This document shows, in pieces, positions 22,884-33,784 of a stretch of 43,919 bases of DNA. Position 1 is the stretch's first letter. Each line of letters begins with the position of its first letter. The stretch spans positions 1 through 43,919 of the forward strand of contig JBBRBN010000029.1 of assembly GCA_038205755.1 (NCBI GenBank). The letters are read 5' to 3'. The translations under genes were made by a program, and so were the position numbers. The DNA is from JANNWF01 sp038205755. Lineage in GTDB: Bacteria; Pseudomonadota; Gammaproteobacteria; Xanthomonadales; Xanthomonadaceae. The notes beneath the pieces were generated by a model, which searched no databases, had not been told where the DNA came from, and saw only the letters and a program-made list of their open reading frames with translations.

Positions 22884-23741
22884 ATGAAAATACCCAAGGG
22901 CCTGCAGCCGCTGATTGATGACGGCCTCATTGATGAAGTTCTGCGGCCGTTGAAAAGCGGCAAGGAAGCGTCGGTCTACGTGGTCCGCTCCGGCGACCAG
23001 GTGCTGTGCGCCAAGGTCTACAAGGACATGGCACAGCGCAGTTTCCAGGCGCGGGTGCAGTATCAGGAGGGCCGCAAGGTGCGCGGCAGTCGGCAGGCGC
23101 GGGCGATCAACAAGGCGTCGCGCTTCGGCCGCAAACAGCAGGAAGACGAGTGGAAGAACACCGAGGCAGACGTGCTCTATCGGCTGGCCGACGCCGGCGT
23201 CCGGGTGCCACAGCCGCGCGGGTTTTTCCATGGGGTCCTGCTGATGGATCTGGTGACCGATGCCGAGGGTCACAGCGCGCGGCGGCTGAGTGAAGTCGAG
23301 CTGGATACCGCTGAGGCGATGGCCTGCCACGGCACGCTGATCGCCGACGTGGTGCGGATGCTCTGCCTGGGATTGATCCACGGCGACCTGTCCGAGTACA
23401 ACGTGCTGATGAGTCCCAGCGGCCCGGTGATCATCGACTTCCCGCAGGTGGTGAGCGCCGCCGGCAACAACGCCGCTCGCGATATGCTGTTGCGCGATGT
23501 GCACAATCTGCGTGACAGCCTGGCCCGGTTTGCTCCCGAGCTCGAGACCACCCATTACGGTGAGGAGATCTGGGCGCTCTTTGAGAAGGGCGAACTGCGG
23601 ACCGACAGCGTCCTCAGCGGCCGGTTCCGGTTCGATCAGCACAAAGCCGATGTGGCGTCAGTGATGATGTCGATCGTCGACGCGCGGCAGGAGGCATTGA
23701 TCCGCCAGCAGGGACGTGAAGCCGCGGCGGAGCAGGACTGA
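22884..23741 (+). CDS. RIO1-family serine/threonine protein kinase
   Basis: The 285-residue atypical kinase has the RIO nucleotide loop LKSGKEASVYVV, the catalytic Lys in CAKVYKD, the catalytic loop IHGDLSEYNVL and the metal-binding IIDFPQ. The segment FGRKQQEDEWKNTEADVLYRL is typical of bacterial RIO kinases found in gammaproteobacteria. The target is unknown in this group. A CATAAT at 22852 may be its promoter -10. It ends 88 bp before fnr and might share its transcript. Confidence 0.9.
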   Translation: MKIPKGLQPLIDDGLIDEVLRPLKSGKEASVYVVRSGDQVLCAKVYKDMAQRSFQARVQYQEGRKVRGSRQARAINKASRFGRKQQEDEWKNTEADVLYRLADAGVRVPQPRGFFHGVLLMDLVTDAEGHSARRLSEVELDTAEAMACHGTLIADVVRMLCLGLIHGDLSEYNVLMSPSGPVIIDFPQVVSAAGNNAARDMLLRDVHNLRDSLARFAPELETTHYGEEIWALFEKGELRTDSVLSGRFRFDQHKADVASVMMSIVDARQEALIRQQGREAAAEQD

Positions 23742-23801
23742 TGCGCTGGCGACGCCACTCAGGCCCGCCGGACACCCGCAATACAGCCGCAGTGCGTCGT
23801 C

Positions 23802-23827
23802 CTGCCCGCCTGCGGGCAGGCGGGCAG
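23802..23827 (+). promoter_or_regulatory. Hairpin over the fnr ribosome-binding region
   Basis: CTGCCCGCCTG and CAGGCGGGCAG form a perfect 11-bp stem with loop CGGG that ends two bases before the fnr ATG. Any Shine-Dalgarno pairing (GGCGGG) would lie inside the stem. Confidence 0.7.
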
Positions 23828-23829
23828 TC

Positions 23830-24561
23830 ATGAGCAATCTGCAGGTCGTTGACCTGACTCAGCTGCGACGCAGTTGCGCCAAGTGCTCGCTGCGGCAGCT
23901 GTGCCTGCCGGCACGGATCGGCTCGGAAGACATCGAGCAGCTGGATCGCCTGGTCAAGCGACGCATGTCGCTCGACCGCGGCGAAGCCCTGTTCCGCGCT
24001 GGCAATTCGCTCCGCAACCTCTTCGTCGCCCGCGAGGGCTCCTTCAAGACCACCTCGCTGTCCGAATCGGGCGACCAGCAGGTGATCGGGTTCCATCTTC
24101 CCGGCGAGCTGATCGGCCTGGACGCGCTGGGCGATGGGCGGCATCGCTGCGACGCCCAGGCGCTGGAGCCGTCCACCGTGTGTGAGGTGCCGCTGGACGA
24201 TCTGCAGCAGATCGCGGCCCAGCTGCCCAGCCTGCAGATGCAGCTGATGCGGGTGATCGGCAGCAGCATGGCCCGCGACCAGGACCATCTCGAAATGCTC
24301 GGACGCCGCCAGGCGACCGAACGCGTGCTGCTGTTCCTGCACACCTTGAGCGAGCGTTACCAGGCGCTTGGCCACGACGCCCGCCACCTGCATCTGCCGA
24401 TGTCACGCGAAGACATCGGGAGCTTCCTTGGCTTGGTCATCGAAACTGTCAGCCGCAGCTTCAGCAAGCTGCAGGAGGACGGCCTGATCGCCGTGCACGG
24501 ACGCCGGGTGGAGGTCCTTGAACCCGAGCGCATGCAGGCCCTGGCTCACCGCATCGCGTAA
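23830..24561 (+). CDS. fnr: FNR/Anr-type oxygen-sensing transcription regulator
   Basis: The 243-residue CRP/FNR protein has the 4Fe-4S cysteines C16, C19 and C25 (CAKCSLRQLC) and C118 (TVCEV), with the same 93-residue spacing from third to fourth Cys as E. coli FNR. The cNMP-like barrel follows, then the HTH with SREDIGSFLGLVIETVSRSF. The ETVSR recognition helix predicts binding to TTGAT-N4-ATCAA. Two perfect copies of that site lie in this window, before hemN and ccoN, so those are the likely targets. The start is the ATG before SNLQVV, directly behind a strong hairpin. It converges on the cco cluster. Confidence 0.94.
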   Translation: MSNLQVVDLTQLRRSCAKCSLRQLCLPARIGSEDIEQLDRLVKRRMSLDRGEALFRAGNSLRNLFVAREGSFKTTSLSESGDQQVIGFHLPGELIGLDALGDGRHRCDAQALEPSTVCEVPLDDLQQIAAQLPSLQMQLMRVIGSSMARDQDHLEMLGRRQATERVLLFLHTLSERYQALGHDARHLHLPMSREDIGSFLGLVIETVSRSFSKLQEDGLIAVHGRRVEVLEPERMQALAHRIA

Positions 24562-24644
24562 CGCGTTGCTGCGACGCATCCCGACGGCGCGTTAGCGGCG
24601 GTGCAGCACCCGGACTCCCTGGCGGGCGGCTTTTCAGCCGGCTC

Positions 24645-25382
24645 TCAGAGCAGCGATCGGCAGCCCAGCAGCACCAGCGTGTCGTGCACCAGCGGCAGCG
24701 CCGTCAGCCAGGGCGCCGCCAGCGTCAGCAGTCCCGACACCAGCACCAGCGAGGCGGCAGCCTGCCGGCCGCCACCCTGCCCCAGCCACCCGCCCAGCCG
24801 TGCCCCGCTCCAGGTCAACGGCAGCATGGTCGGCAAGGTGCCCAGCCCGAAGCTGGCCATCACCAGTGCACCATGCAGGGCGTCGGCCTCCAGCCACGCC
24901 ACCACCAGCAAGCTGCTGCTCAGGCCGCAGGGCAGCCAGCCCCAAAGCATCCCCAGCGCCAGCCGACGCGCCGTCGAGTGGGCGGGAATCAGGCGCCGCT
25001 GCAGCGGCGCCAGTCGACGCCACAGCACGGCACCCGGTCGCGCCAGCCAGCCGGGTTGACCACCCACGCCGTAGAGGCGCAGCGCCACCAGCACCAAGGC
25101 CAGCCCGAGCAGCATGCGCATCGCGGTGGCCAATCCGTCGATCCGTACGATGCCGAGCAGGCCGGCGCCCAGTCCGCCGACCAGCGCGCCCGCCAGCACA
25201 TACCCCAGAACCCGGCCAATGTTGATCCAACTGGCCGCCGCCAGCGACGGCCGGGCAGTGCCGATTGGCGCCGCCGTTGCAGCCAGGCCGACCGCAACGC
25301 CGCCGCACATCGCCGCGCAGTGCAGGCCTCCGAGCAGCCCGCTGAGCCAGGCGGCGCCCAGCGTCAGCAGGTCAATCGGCAT
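24645..25382 (-). CDS. Sulfite exporter TauE/SafE-family (UreH-domain) membrane protein of the cco cluster
   Basis: The 245-residue protein has about six membrane helices with GGLHCAAMCGGVAVG near the start and WGWLPCGLSSSLL later, a Cys-containing pattern like the DsbD/UreH group. Such genes commonly end cco clusters and are thought to help copper handling or oxidase assembly. The start chosen is the ATG before PIDLLTLGAAW at 25382; it overlaps ccoS by 11 bp. The longer upstream frame is ccoS in another phase. Confidence 0.85.
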   Translation of the reverse strand: MPIDLLTLGAAWLSGLLGGLHCAAMCGGVAVGLAATAAPIGTARPSLAAASWINIGRVLGYVLAGALVGGLGAGLLGIVRIDGLATAMRMLLGLALVLVALRLYGVGGQPGWLARPGAVLWRRLAPLQRRLIPAHSTARRLALGMLWGWLPCGLSSSLLVVAWLEADALHGALVMASFGLGTLPTMLPLTWSGARLGGWLGQGGGRQAAASLVLVSGLLTLAAPWLTALPLVHDTLVLLGCRSLL

Positions 25383-25545
25383 CCGGTGGCGGCGTGCTGT
25401 TTGGCGGACGCTCTTCGGCCAGGATGTCGATGGCGGGTGTTTCCAGATCGTCGAACTGCCCGCGTTGAACCGCCCAGACGAAGGCCCAGATCGCGGCACC
25501 GAACAGAACAATGCTGATTGGCACCAGGATGAGCAGACTGTTCAT
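25372..25545 (-). CDS. ccoS: Cytochrome cbb3 oxidase maturation protein CcoS
   Basis: The 57-residue single-helix protein begins MNSLLILVPISIVLFG and continues AAIWAFVWAVQRGQFDDLE, the standard CcoS/FixS pattern, with an acidic and proline-rich tail. CcoS is needed to put cofactors into the cbb3 oxidase. It follows ccoI by 7 bp and overlaps the tauE-family gene by 11 bp. Confidence 0.93.
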   Translation of the reverse strand: MNSLLILVPISIVLFGAAIWAFVWAVQRGQFDDLETPAIDILAEERPPNSTPPPDAD

Positions 25546-25552
25546 CGCCTGA

Positions 25553-27985
25553 TCATCCCACGCCCGCCGGAGCTGGCGCTGCGCGGCTGCGGAGGTCGCT
25601 CTGCCTGCCTGCGCGCGGCGCCAGGCGCAGCGCGTTGAGCGTGACCAGCAGCGACGAGCCGGCCATGCCGATGGCCGCCATCCAGGGCGTCACCCAGCCC
25701 ATGGCCGCCAGCGGCAGGGCGATCAGGTTGTAGGCGGTGGCCCAGGCCAGGTTCTGGCGGATCACCGCGCGCGTCCGACGGGCGATGCGGATCGCCTCCG
25801 GCACCCGCCGCAGCGAGCCGCCGAGCAGGACCAGATCGGCGCTGCGGTGCGCCAGCGCTGCGCCGCCGCCCATGGCGATCGCAACGTCGGCACCAGCCAA
25901 CACCGGCGCATCGTTGATGCCGTCGCCGAGCATCGCCACCCGCTTGCCGGCGGCCTGCAGCTCACGCAGGCGGGCGAGCTTGTCTTCCGGGCTCTGGCGC
26001 GCGCGCGGATTGCGGATGCCCAGCGCGATGGCGGTCGTGGCTACGGCGTCGGCCCCGTCGCCGGACAGCAGTTCGAGATCGACCCCGAGGTCACGCAGAT
26101 CGTCGACGGTCGCGCGGGCGTCGGCGCGCGGCGGGTCGATGAGCTGGAAGCGCGCCAGCGCGGCTGCGCCGGCGCCCAGCCACAGCGCGCCGTCATCGCT
26201 GCCGCCGCAGGCAAAATCGGCCCGCCCAATGCGCAGCCGACGGCCACCGACCACGCCTTCGACGCCACGTCCCACGTCGGTGCGCAGCTGCTCGGCGGTC
26301 AAGTCGCCGGGATCGGGAAACGCCGCCGCCAGCGGATGCCCGCTGCCGCGCTCCAGCGCAGCAGCCAGCGCCAGCGCCTCGGCGACATCAGCCGCTGCGC
26401 CGGGCCCGGCAAACAGCGTGGTGCGGGCGATCCGCGGGCGGCCTTCGGTCAGGGTGCCCGTCTTGTCGAGCAGCAGCACGTCGATCCCGGCCAGGTTCTG
26501 CAGCGCATCGGCACCAATGCCGAGCACGCCTATGCGCGCCAGCGCGCCGTGGGCCGCGGCCAGCGCGGCGGGCACCGCCAGCGACAGCGCGCAGGGGCAG
26601 CTCACCACCAGCACCGCCAGCATCACCTCGAATGCGCGCTCGGGCGCCAGCTGCCACCACACCGCGAATACCACCAGTGCCGCCGCCAGCAGGGCGAGCA
26701 CGAAGCGGCTGGCGACGCCGTCGGCAAGCTGGGCGATGCGCGGCCGCTGGCCCTGGGCCTGCTCGACCAGTCGCACCAGATGCGACAGCCGGGTGTCCTG
26801 GCCGGTGCGCTCGACCCGCAGGCGGACCGGACCGATCCGGCACTGGCTGCCGGCCAGCGCAATCTCGCCCGCCTGCCGCGCCAGCGGCCGCGACTCGCCG
26901 CTGAGCAGCGACTCGTCGAACTCGCCGGCGTCGAGCAGTTGGCCGTCGGCCGCGACCGCCTCACCCATGCCCACGCGAATCAGGTCGCCGGGTGCCAGTC
27001 CAGCGACCGGCACCTGCTGCGCCCGGCCGTCGGCATCCAGCCGCCAGGCCAGCGCCGGTCGCGCCCGCGCCAGCTGGTCGACCGCGGCGTTGGCGCGCTG
27101 GCGGGCGAAGCCTTCGATCGCCCGTGCGGCCAACAGCAGAAATACGAACATCACAGCGGCATCGATCCAGACGTGCGGCCCGCCGCGCAGGGTCTCGACC
27201 AGGCTGCCGAGGTAGGCCAGCAGCACCGAGCCGCCGATCAGCGTGTCCATCCCCAGCTGGCGCTGGCGGATCTCGTTGAACATCCCGCGCAGGAACGGCC
27301 AGCCGGAGTAGAACACCACCGGGGTTGCCAACAGGAACGCGATCCAGCGCATGAAGTCACGGGTTGCCTCGGGCATCTGGTTGTCGAAGTCGAGGTACAG
27401 GGCCTCAGCGAACATCATCGACTGCACCGTACCGAGCGCCGCCACGCCCAGACGCAGCATCAGGCTGCGACGTTCGCGCAGACGCGCCCGCTCGAGCGCC
27501 TCGCCGGGCGCCAGATGCGGTCGGTAGCCGAGCCCCGCGAGGCGCTCCAACGCCTGCGACAGCAGCACGCGACCGGGCTGCCAACGCAGCCGCACCCGGC
27601 CGGTGACTGCATTGGCGGCCACCTCCTCGATGCCGTCGAGCTGATTCAGCGCGCGGCCGATCAGCCAGGCGCAGGCGGCGCAGCGCATGCCCTCGACCAC
27701 CACGGTGATCTCACGCTCCGGCCCGACCTCGCGACTGTGCTCGGCCTGCACGTCCTGGCGATCCCAGGCCAGATAGTCGAGCGACTCTTCTCCGACGCGC
27801 TCGCCCAGCTGCGAGCGCAGGCGATAGTAGTCAACCAGCCCGGCCGCACCGATCCACTGCGCCGCCGCCGCGCAGCCGCGGCAGCAGAAGGCGCGTTCGG
27901 CGTCCTCGATGCGCTGGCGGGCCGGCTGCGGCGGAAGCGGCTGGCCGCAGTGGTAGCAGCCGTCCGGGAGGCTTGCTTCAGTCAC
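25553..27985 (-). CDS. ccoI: Copper-translocating P-type ATPase CcoI/FixI
   Basis: The 810-residue CPx-type ATPase supplies copper for the cbb3 oxidase. In order: a Cys-rich N-terminus (CYHCGQPLPP, AFCCRGCAAA), an HMA domain with GMRCAACAWL, membrane helices with the ion-binding SCPCALSLAVP, the phosphorylation site DKTGTLTEG and the hinge GDGINDAPVL. The start is the GTG at 27985, which overlaps the ccoH stop as GTGACTGA. A longer frame upstream would be read out of phase through ccoH. The next gene is ccoS. Confidence 0.95.
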   Translation of the reverse strand: MTEASLPDGCYHCGQPLPPQPARQRIEDAERAFCCRGCAAAAQWIGAAGLVDYYRLRSQLGERVGEESLDYLAWDRQDVQAEHSREVGPEREITVVVEGMRCAACAWLIGRALNQLDGIEEVAANAVTGRVRLRWQPGRVLLSQALERLAGLGYRPHLAPGEALERARLRERRSLMLRLGVAALGTVQSMMFAEALYLDFDNQMPEATRDFMRWIAFLLATPVVFYSGWPFLRGMFNEIRQRQLGMDTLIGGSVLLAYLGSLVETLRGGPHVWIDAAVMFVFLLLAARAIEGFARQRANAAVDQLARARPALAWRLDADGRAQQVPVAGLAPGDLIRVGMGEAVAADGQLLDAGEFDESLLSGESRPLARQAGEIALAGSQCRIGPVRLRVERTGQDTRLSHLVRLVEQAQGQRPRIAQLADGVASRFVLALLAAALVVFAVWWQLAPERAFEVMLAVLVVSCPCALSLAVPAALAAAHGALARIGVLGIGADALQNLAGIDVLLLDKTGTLTEGRPRIARTTLFAGPGAAADVAEALALAAALERGSGHPLAAAFPDPGDLTAEQLRTDVGRGVEGVVGGRRLRIGRADFACGGSDDGALWLGAGAAALARFQLIDPPRADARATVDDLRDLGVDLELLSGDGADAVATTAIALGIRNPRARQSPEDKLARLRELQAAGKRVAMLGDGINDAPVLAGADVAIAMGGGAALAHRSADLVLLGGSLRRVPEAIRIARRTRAVIRQNLAWATAYNLIALPLAAMGWVTPWMAAIGMAGSSLLVTLNALRLAPRAGRQSDLRSRAAPAPAGVG

Positions 27986-28483
27986 CGTCGACGGCGGGCG
28001 AGAGGTCGGCGCTGAGCGCATCACGAGCCAGCCGGCCCTGCAGCCGCCAGCTTCCGTCCATGGACTGCAGCTGCAGGTTCCACGCGTGGTCACGCGGCAC
28101 CGCGAGGCGACCCAGATAGCGCGTCGAATCAACCCGGACCAGCGCCAGGCTCAGGTCAGCACGCGCCTCGGTCGGGTGGCTTAAATGCAGCAACACATGA
28201 TCGGCAGCAAAGTCGCCTCCTACGCTGGCAAGCTCGACCGACTCAGTGTCGGTGGCCAGCTGCAGCCGCGCCCGCAGGCCGCGTTGGGCAGCGGCGTGGT
28301 CCGGCCCCAGATCGATGGTCTGTCCCTTGCCAACCCGCTGCACCGGGTCGCGCACGGAATCGGCGCCGCTGCGGATCGCGATGCTCAAGGTCAGGAATCC
28401 CGCCACGACCACCGCAGCCGGAAGCCCCAGCACCAGCCACACCATCGGTTCGCGGTACCAGGGACGGGCGTCCAGTGGCAGGC

Positions 28484-28487
<4 letters not shown>
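27978..28487 (-). CDS. ccoH: FixH/CcoH cbb3 oxidase assembly protein
   Basis: The 169-residue protein has one N-terminal membrane helix (MVWLVLGLPAAVVVAGFLTL) and a periplasmic FixH domain ending in SMDGSWRLQGRL. CcoH is needed for assembly and stability of cbb3 oxidase. It starts within the ccoG stop (ATGA) and overlaps ccoI, the normal ccoGHIS order. Confidence 0.93.
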
Positions 28488-30096
<1,609 letters not shown>

Positions 30097-30097
<1 letters not shown>

Positions 30098-30429
30098 CAG
30101 CGCGGCTCGCGCTCGGCCGGCAGCGGCCGGTTGAAGCGGCTTGCAGGACGCAGCAGCAGCCAGGTGAACAGGCTGGAGGCTGCGGTGGCAAGCCAGAGCA
30201 TGAAGAAACCGATGCTGTAGCCCAGCTCCCGACTGATCACCCAGTTGACGAAGCTGATGTCACGCAACTCAAGTGGATCGATGAAGGCAAAGAAGACCAT
30301 CGTCGCGACACCGGCGGCGAAAAAGCTCGGCCACAGGATGGCCCCCACTCGTTGGGCGAGCGGGCGCGGTGGATGGTCGAAGCGCGCCTCGGCCGCGACC
30401 CGCACGACGTCGGTATCTTCAATCTTCAC
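30097..30429 (-). CDS. Small membrane protein between ccoP and ccoG
   Basis: The 110-residue protein has a cytoplasmic N-terminus and three hydrophobic stretches (about 29-50, 62-77 and 80-95). I do not recognise a family. It overlaps ccoP by ATGA and ccoG by TGATG, so it is translated as part of the oxidase operon. The position suggests a role in cbb3 assembly or in holding the complex, possibly lineage-specific. Confidence 0.85.
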
Positions 30430-31334
30430 GGGGCGCCCGCTGCGCTGCTTGCCTGCCTGTCCAGGTGATAGACCCAGGCCGCCGCCAGGCGAACGCGATC
30501 CGCACCGATGATGGGTTGGTGGGCGGGCATCTGGCCGTTGCGACCCTGCATGATCGCCTCGCGGATGGCGTCATAGCCACGTCCGTAAAGCCAGATGCCA
30601 TCGGTAAGGTTGGGAGCGCCCAGCGCCGCCATGCCTTTGCCATCGACGCCGTGACAGGCGGCGCAGATCGACTCGAAACGCGGTTTTCCGGCCGCGGCCA
30701 GCGCCGGATCAACGCCCTGGCCCGACAGGCTTTGCACGTAGACAGCCGTTGCGTTGACCGCTTGCTCGCCGCCCAACACTGCGCCCAGCGGCGGCATGAC
30801 CGCCTGGCGACCCTGCAGGATGCTGGCCAGGATCTGCTCGGGCTCGCCACCCCATTGCCAGTCACCGTCGGTGAGGTTGGGAAACCCCTTGGCACCGCGC
30901 GCATCCGAGCCGTGGCAGGTGGCGCAGTGGTTGGCGAACACCGACTGGCCCAGGCGCCGGGCATCGGGATCGTTGGCCAAGTCAGGCAGCGGCCGCTCGC
31001 TGAAGCGTGCGAACAGCGGCGCCAGCCTTGCTTCATTCGCTGCACGCTGAGTGTCGTGCTCTCCGGTAGAGGTCCACCCGGAGGTCCCGGCGAAGCGGCC
31101 AAAACCCGGGTACCAGATCAGATAGCCAATGCTGAAGAAGATGGTCAGATAAAACAGGTTGATCCACCAGCGCGGCAACGGCTTGTTGTACTCGGTGATA
31201 TCGCCGTCCCAGACGTGGCCGGTGGTCTCCGGCTCGCCGGGCCGACGCCTGGATGTCCACCAGAGCAGCCAGAGGCAGCCGCCGATGTTGATGACGACCA
31301 GAACAATGATGTACCAGGACCAGGCGGCGCTCAT
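30426..31334 (-). CDS. ccoP: cbb3 oxidase subunit III, di-heme cytochrome c CcoP
   Basis: The 302-residue protein has two N-terminal membrane segments (SWYIIVLVVINIGGCLWLLWW and WWINLFYLTIFFSIGYLIWY) and two c-type heme sites, CATCH and CAACH, with distal Met residues in AVMPPLG and GQMPAH. It passes electrons from CcoO and donor cytochromes to CcoN. It overlaps ccoQ by ATGA. Confidence 0.97.
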   Translation of the reverse strand: MSAAWSWYIIVLVVINIGGCLWLLWWTSRRRPGEPETTGHVWDGDITEYNKPLPRWWINLFYLTIFFSIGYLIWYPGFGRFAGTSGWTSTGEHDTQRAANEARLAPLFARFSERPLPDLANDPDARRLGQSVFANHCATCHGSDARGAKGFPNLTDGDWQWGGEPEQILASILQGRQAVMPPLGAVLGGEQAVNATAVYVQSLSGQGVDPALAAAGKPRFESICAACHGVDGKGMAALGAPNLTDGIWLYGRGYDAIREAIMQGRNGQMPAHQPIIGADRVRLAAAWVYHLDRQASSAAGAP

Positions 31335-31516
31335 GGGGTTTTCTCGTGCGAGGGAGCGGCGGCGGGGGGTGAGTCCGGCGCGTCTTCGTCGAGGGGCAGC
31401 CGCGCAGCGGCGTCGAACGCGGCCTTGCGCTTGCTGCTCCAGGCCCAGATCCAGCCAACGACAAAGGCCACCAGCAGCACCAGGGTGATCAGCCCGCTGA
31501 GGTTGGGAATATTCAT
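31331..31516 (-). CDS. ccoQ: cbb3 oxidase subunit CcoQ
   Basis: The 61-residue single-helix protein begins MNIPNLSGLITLVLLVAFVV, then GWIWAWSSKRKAAFDAAA and an acidic, proline-rich tail, the usual CcoQ/FixQ build. CcoQ stabilises the CcoP-CcoNO interaction. It starts 11 bp after ccoO with a GGAGAG before the ATG. Confidence 0.93.
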   Translation of the reverse strand: MNIPNLSGLITLVLLVAFVVGWIWAWSSKRKAAFDAAARLPLDEDAPDSPPAAAPSHEKTP

Positions 31517-31527
31517 CCGGTGCTCTC

Positions 31528-32136
31528 CTAGAGTCCGCGCGGTGCGTGGATGCCCAGGCCCTGCAGGTAGGCGACCAGAGCGTCCAATTCCGTCTTGCCC
31601 TCGACCTGCTGTCCCGCGGTCGCGATCTGCTCCTCCGAGTACGGATCGCCCAGCATCCGCAGCGCCTTCATTCGCCGAACCACGGTCGCCGCATCGACGG
31701 GGTTGCGCAGCAGCCAGGGATAGCTGGGCATGTTGCTTTCCGGCACCACGTCGCGTGGATTGTTCAGATGGACCCGATGCCAGTCGTCGGAGTAGCGCCC
31801 GCCGACCCGCGCCAGGTCCGGGCCGGTGCGCTTGCTGCCCCACTGGAACGGGCGGTCGTAAACCGACTCGCCGGCCAGCGAGTAGTGACCGTAGCGCTCG
31901 GTCTCGAAGCGTAGGGTGCGAACCATCTGCGAGTGGCAGTTGTAGCAACCCTCGCGGATATACACGTCGCGACCTGCCAGCTGCAGGGGGGGATACGGCA
32001 CCACGCCTGGGGTCGGCTCGATCGCCTCGGCCTGGTACATCAAAGGGATGATCTGGGCCAGGCCGCCGAAGCTGATCGCGACCGCCATCAGCACCAGCAT
32101 GAGGCCGATGTTCTTCTCGATTTTCTCGTGGCTCAT
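31528..32136 (-). CDS. ccoO: cbb3 oxidase subunit II, mono-heme cytochrome c CcoO
   Basis: The 202-residue protein has one N-terminal helix (LMLVLMAVAISFGGLAQIIP), a c-heme site CYNCH in REGCYNCHSQMVR, and the axial Met region in ESNMPSYPWL. It takes electrons from CcoP to the CcoN heme b. It begins 10 bp after ccoN. Confidence 0.97.
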   Translation of the reverse strand: MSHEKIEKNIGLMLVLMAVAISFGGLAQIIPLMYQAEAIEPTPGVVPYPPLQLAGRDVYIREGCYNCHSQMVRTLRFETERYGHYSLAGESVYDRPFQWGSKRTGPDLARVGGRYSDDWHRVHLNNPRDVVPESNMPSYPWLLRNPVDAATVVRRMKALRMLGDPYSEEQIATAGQQVEGKTELDALVAYLQGLGIHAPRGL

Positions 32137-32146
32137 GGTCGGGTCC

Positions 32147-33592
32147 TCAGGCGTGCGCGGCGTGCGGCGTGGGAGCGAGCACCGGGCTGTCCCGCACCTC
32201 GCGCGCCATCTGGAAGGTCTTCCAGGTATTCCAGGCCATGATCAACATGCCCGCGATCACCAGCAGGCCGCCCAGCAGACGTATCAGGTAATAGGGATAG
32301 GTGGCGACCAGCGACTCGACGAAGGTGTAGGTGAGGGTGCCGTCGGTGTTGGTGGCCCGCCACATCAGGCCCTGCATCACGCCGGCGATCCACATCGAGG
32401 CGATGTAGAACACCACGCCGATGGTGTGGACCCAGAAGTGGGTATCGATCAGCTTGACGGAGTACATCTCCTTCAGCCCGAGCACGCGCGGGTAGAGCAT
32501 GTACATCGCGCCGATCGAGATCATCGCCACCCAGCCCAGCGCGCCGGAGTGGACGTGGCCGACGGTCCAGTCGGTGTAGTGACTGAGCGCGTTGACCGTC
32601 TTGATCGACATCATCGGCCCCTCGAACGTGCTCATCATGTAAAACGACAGCGAAACGATCAGGAACTTGAGGATCGGATCGGTGCGCAGCTTGTGCCAGA
32701 CGCCAGCCAGGGTCATCACGCCATTGATCGCGCCACCCCAGGAGGGCGCCAGCAGGATCAGCGAGAACACCATGCCCAGCGACTGCGCCCAGTCCGGCAG
32801 TGCGGTGTAGTGCAGGTGGTGCGGGCCGGCCCACATGTAAATCGCGATCAGCGCCCAGAAGTGCACGATCGACAGCCGGTAGGAGTAGATCGGCCGGCCG
32901 ACCTGCTTGGGCACGAAGTAGTACATGATCCCGAGGAACCCGGCGGTCAGGAAGAATCCGACCGCGTTGTGGCCGTACCACCACTGCACCATGGCATCGA
33001 CGGCACCGCTGTATACCGGGTACGACTTGGTCAGCCCGACCGGAATCGCGATGCTGTTGACAACGTGCAATACCGCGACGGTCAGGATGAAGGCGCCGAA
33101 GAACCAGTTGGCGACATAAATGTGCGGCACCCGGCGCTTGGCAATGGTGCCGAAAAACAGTACGGCGTAGGCGACCCAGACCGCAGTGATCAGCAGGTCA
33201 ATCGGCCACTCAAGCTCGGCGTATTCCTTGCCCTGGGTCAGACCCAACGGCAGGGTGATCGCGGCGAGCAGAATCACCAGCTGCCAGCCCCAGAACACGA
33301 AGGCGGCGAGCTTGTCCGAAATCAGCCGCACGTGGCAGGTGCGCTGCACCACGTAGAGGCTGGTGGAGAACAACGCGCAGCCGCCGAATGCGAAAATCAC
33401 CGCATTGGTATGCAGTGGCCGCAGGCGACCGTAGGTGAGCCACGGAATATCGAAGTTGAGCGCGGGCCAGTACAGCTGGGCGGCGATCAACACCCCGACC
33501 AGCATGCCGACGATGCCCCATACCAGGGTCATCACCGCAAACTGCCGAACCACGGTGTCGTTGTAGGTGGCGCGCAGATCAGTCGGGCTCAT
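32147..33592 (-). CDS. ccoN: cbb3 oxidase catalytic subunit I CcoN
   Basis: The 481-residue, roughly 12-helix heme-copper oxidase subunit has the family signatures RPLHTNAVIFAFGG, WWYGHNAVGFFLTAGFLG (with copper-site His and cross-linked Tyr nearby), WAGPHHLHYTALPDW and WTVGHVHSGALGW. It reduces oxygen with high affinity and pumps protons. The start is the ATG at 33592 before SPTDLRATYN; longer frames cross the promoter. A perfect FNR box is centred 62 bp upstream. Confidence 0.96.
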   Translation of the reverse strand: MSPTDLRATYNDTVVRQFAVMTLVWGIVGMLVGVLIAAQLYWPALNFDIPWLTYGRLRPLHTNAVIFAFGGCALFSTSLYVVQRTCHVRLISDKLAAFVFWGWQLVILLAAITLPLGLTQGKEYAELEWPIDLLITAVWVAYAVLFFGTIAKRRVPHIYVANWFFGAFILTVAVLHVVNSIAIPVGLTKSYPVYSGAVDAMVQWWYGHNAVGFFLTAGFLGIMYYFVPKQVGRPIYSYRLSIVHFWALIAIYMWAGPHHLHYTALPDWAQSLGMVFSLILLAPSWGGAINGVMTLAGVWHKLRTDPILKFLIVSLSFYMMSTFEGPMMSIKTVNALSHYTDWTVGHVHSGALGWVAMISIGAMYMLYPRVLGLKEMYSVKLIDTHFWVHTIGVVFYIASMWIAGVMQGLMWRATNTDGTLTYTFVESLVATYPYYLIRLLGGLLVIAGMLIMAWNTWKTFQMAREVRDSPVLAPTPHAAHA

Positions 33593-33619
33593 GATGTCGT
33601 CCGTTCGCAGCAGGTTTGA

Positions 33620-33661
33620 AGTATTGGTCAGGCTGACGCGCGGCTTCTTGATTTCGATCAA
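33620..33661 (-). promoter_or_regulatory. FNR box and -10 of the ccoN operon
   Basis: TTGATTTCGATCAA (33648-33661) matches TTGAT-N4-ATCAA exactly. AATACT at 33625-33620 lies where a -10 should be if the box is at -41.5, giving a start of transcription near 33613 and a leader of about 20 nt. Confidence 0.85.
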
Positions 33662-33784
33662 TCCACGCCAGCCGACGCCGGTAGTGCGCCGACCACTCGC
33701 GTTGCCGCCCAGCCTGCGCCTGGCGCCCGCGGTTAACCGTTCGCTGGGCAACATAGGCGGCGCGCCCTGCGCCACGCAGAAACT

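Noticed and set aside
25847..28015. 722-codon plus-strand frame opposite ccoI
   Set aside because: Gln/Arg/His-rich shadow of the P-type ATPase, with no protein-like motifs.
32048..33619. 523-codon plus-strand frame opposite ccoN
   Set aside because: Composition is that of the antisense of a hydrophobic membrane protein; it is not a gene.
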